A DNA stretch of 64,000 bases, from NCBI GenBank assembly GCA_046297095.1, contig JBKCNS010000005.1:1-64000 (forward strand). Direction: 5' to 3'. Positions 63,801 to 64,000 of this stretch are shown piece by piece. The stretch comes from JBBATK01 sp046297095 (GTDB taxonomy: Bacteria > Bacteroidota > Ignavibacteria > Kapaibacteriales > NICIL-2). The position numbers and the translations under genes were made by a program. How positions within the stretch are numbered: position 1 is the stretch's first letter; each line of letters begins with the position of its first letter. Under the pieces are notes generated by a model that was not told the DNA's origin, ran no database searches, and worked only from the letters and a program-made list of their open reading frames with translations.

Positions 63801-64000
63801 ACCACGTTTGCAGTAAGCGCGTTGCTGACTTCGAAGCGGTACTACTGGCGAGTACAGTCAATTGATGCCGATGGTGCCGGTGTGTACGTATCACGAAACT
63901 TTACGACGGGTGGATCTACCGGCGTAAATGAAAGTGATAGCGATAGTCTAAGCGTATGGCCGATTCCTGCCGGCGATCACCTGCGAATTCGCGCGCAGAA
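60864..64000 (+). CDS. T9SS-secreted BNR/sortilin-like protein (3' truncated by window end)
   Basis: Opens at ATG 60864 and stays open to the window end (1045 full codons). A signal peptide (MKKISPSSLQILLSLVLLC...) is followed by a large BNR/sortilin-like propeller (about 95-800) with typical GGIWKSVDGGASW, STDNGETWTS, STNGGQSWTPV and TDNGGTTWKA turns, where Asp-box motifs (SxDxGxxW) repeat. Two fibronectin-III-like domains (about 830-1015, with YYWRVRA and YYWRVQS) come next, and the frame ends inside a type A sorting domain beginning VWPIPAGDHLRI. Related propellers occur in photosystem-stability-like and exo-glycosidase-like proteins; no catalytic site is claimed. Confidence 0.88.
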   Translation, partial: MKKISPSSLQILLSLVLLCAAFVVVPHGSSGRGGEGFEEDHNARREWERIRLCDPATGRIPLGMRARELAFASTLPSRESMLPKGANSPLANTFSSSGPANIGGRTRALAIDVTNEQTILAGGVSGGIWKSVDGGASWRAVTAPTQMVDVTCITQDTRKGKVKIWYAGTGELWGGSSELKGTGVYKSTDNGETWTSLSATFNSTPESWDHPFEFVWRLVVDHTTTSQDIVYAATALGAIQRSTNGGQSWTPVLGAFANGYSYFSEVAITPSGVLYAAMSQQTSSGGSSVVKGMYRSVDGVKWTNISPSFLPAVFGRIAIGISPSKQNEVFFVANTPNSGFKQVDFRGREDWSSLWKYTYTSGDGAGTGGSWDNLSDNLPRCGGIFGDFQSQGSYDLYIRVHPTNPDVVYVGGTNMYRSDDGFRTSTCNWIGGYGPGSGFPFYTMYPNNHPDQHECVMYPSNPDRLLCANDGGIFRTENARAASVTWTSLNNGYLTTQFYTCALQKHDSSNKVAGGLQDNGTVFTTNVKVPLPWTSPGLGDGSYCAFTREGTVIMSRQQGVVGRFEVDSAGNAQRFARIDPKGTVRDSFLFINPFVMDPADTKRMYMPYRRVIYRCSDITITPWGSWDTAPTATEGWDVMPLNYSSKVISSCAVSTAPADRLYYGTQDGYIYRVDNARAAQPSAKDITGTGFPRGNIECIAVNPRNADSVLVVFSNYGVQSLFFTDNGGTTWKAAGGNLEGALNGVGNGPSCRWATWTFVDGRVMIYVGTSVGLYSTAFLNGSATVWMQEGASSIGRAVVTMMDYRERDNLMIVATHGNGMYTGTLRDVPAPPPSPELSTPKDGTRGVLTSEYLVWKASAGAVVYNAQISTDSLFTSIFSSTDGLRDLQVKADNLEQGHRTYYWRVRAAGSGGYSAYSAPFRFVTAVEPPLQISPAAGSQGNPVDLMLVWSRVPSAASYRLQVSTSFAFASPVVDTVITDTTFAVSALLTSKRYYWRVQSIDADGAGVYVSRNFTTGGSTGVNESDSDSLSVWPIPAGDHLRIRAQ

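Overview
The window looks like a chromosomal segment of a free-living, oxygen-using heterotroph from the Bacteroidota/Chlorobiota side of the tree (Ignavibacteria- or Kapabacteria-like). The evidence is the set of very large exported proteins ending in type A sorting domains of the type IX secretion system (T9SS), separate secD and secF genes, DUF1573 and PKD/Ig-like surface proteins, a Bacteroidetes-style TAnnTTTG promoter element, and roughly balanced base composition. The assignment is inference; no rRNA is present. Oxygen use is suggested by 3-hydroxyanthranilate dioxygenase and the tRNA hydroxylase MiaE.

Layout. 1-4.7 kb: end of a T9SS protein, then a minus-strand run secD-secF-purA. 5-11 kb: a small Ala/Lys-rich exported protein, an M28 peptidase, miaE, a GT4 glycosyltransferase with a hutG-like gene translationally coupled behind it, yggS, then a 978-base gap with an orphan terminator-like hairpin. 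11.7-17.2 kb: an 1848-residue T9SS surface protein with its own terminator. 17.4-31.9 kb: mostly metabolism: class V aminotransferase, M16 protease, CoA-transferase, a two-domain lipoprotein, an RsmB-like methylase, selD, an orphan pntAA, a histone-H1-like/DksA fusion, and two kynurenine-pathway genes (nbaC, ACMSD). 32-37.5 kb: a full-length ABCC-type ABC transporter, acpS, pyrE and a LipM-type octanoyltransferase. 37.6-43.7 kb: a DUF1573 protein with anti-sigma and ECF sigma genes, a cohesin/dockerin T9SS protein, nusB and leucine dehydrogenase. 44-64 kb: three more giant T9SS proteins (IgGFc-binding-like, SBBP/PKD, and a BNR sortilin-like protein cut by the window end) interleaved with an HD-GYP regulator, a thioredoxin-like exported protein, a cysteine desulfurase, a ComEA-like protein, coaE, tRNA-Glu and a pair of thioredoxin genes.

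Together the genes suggest an organism that degrades proteins and amino acids (M28 and M16 peptidases, HutG, leucine dehydrogenase, kynurenine branch, class V aminotransferase) and dresses its surface with T9SS cargo. No mobile element, prophage, CRISPR array or defence island is visible.

The most unexpected signal is not a gene. At least seventeen places carry short imperfect tandem duplications. In intergenic DNA the periods are 8-14 nt, plus one 29-mer and one 34-mer. Inside genes they are 9, 12 or 15 nt, so the frame is kept. Several sit exactly on a gene start or stop and rewrite the protein end. The other main candidates are the H1-like/DksA fusion and the eukaryote-like ABCC transporter.
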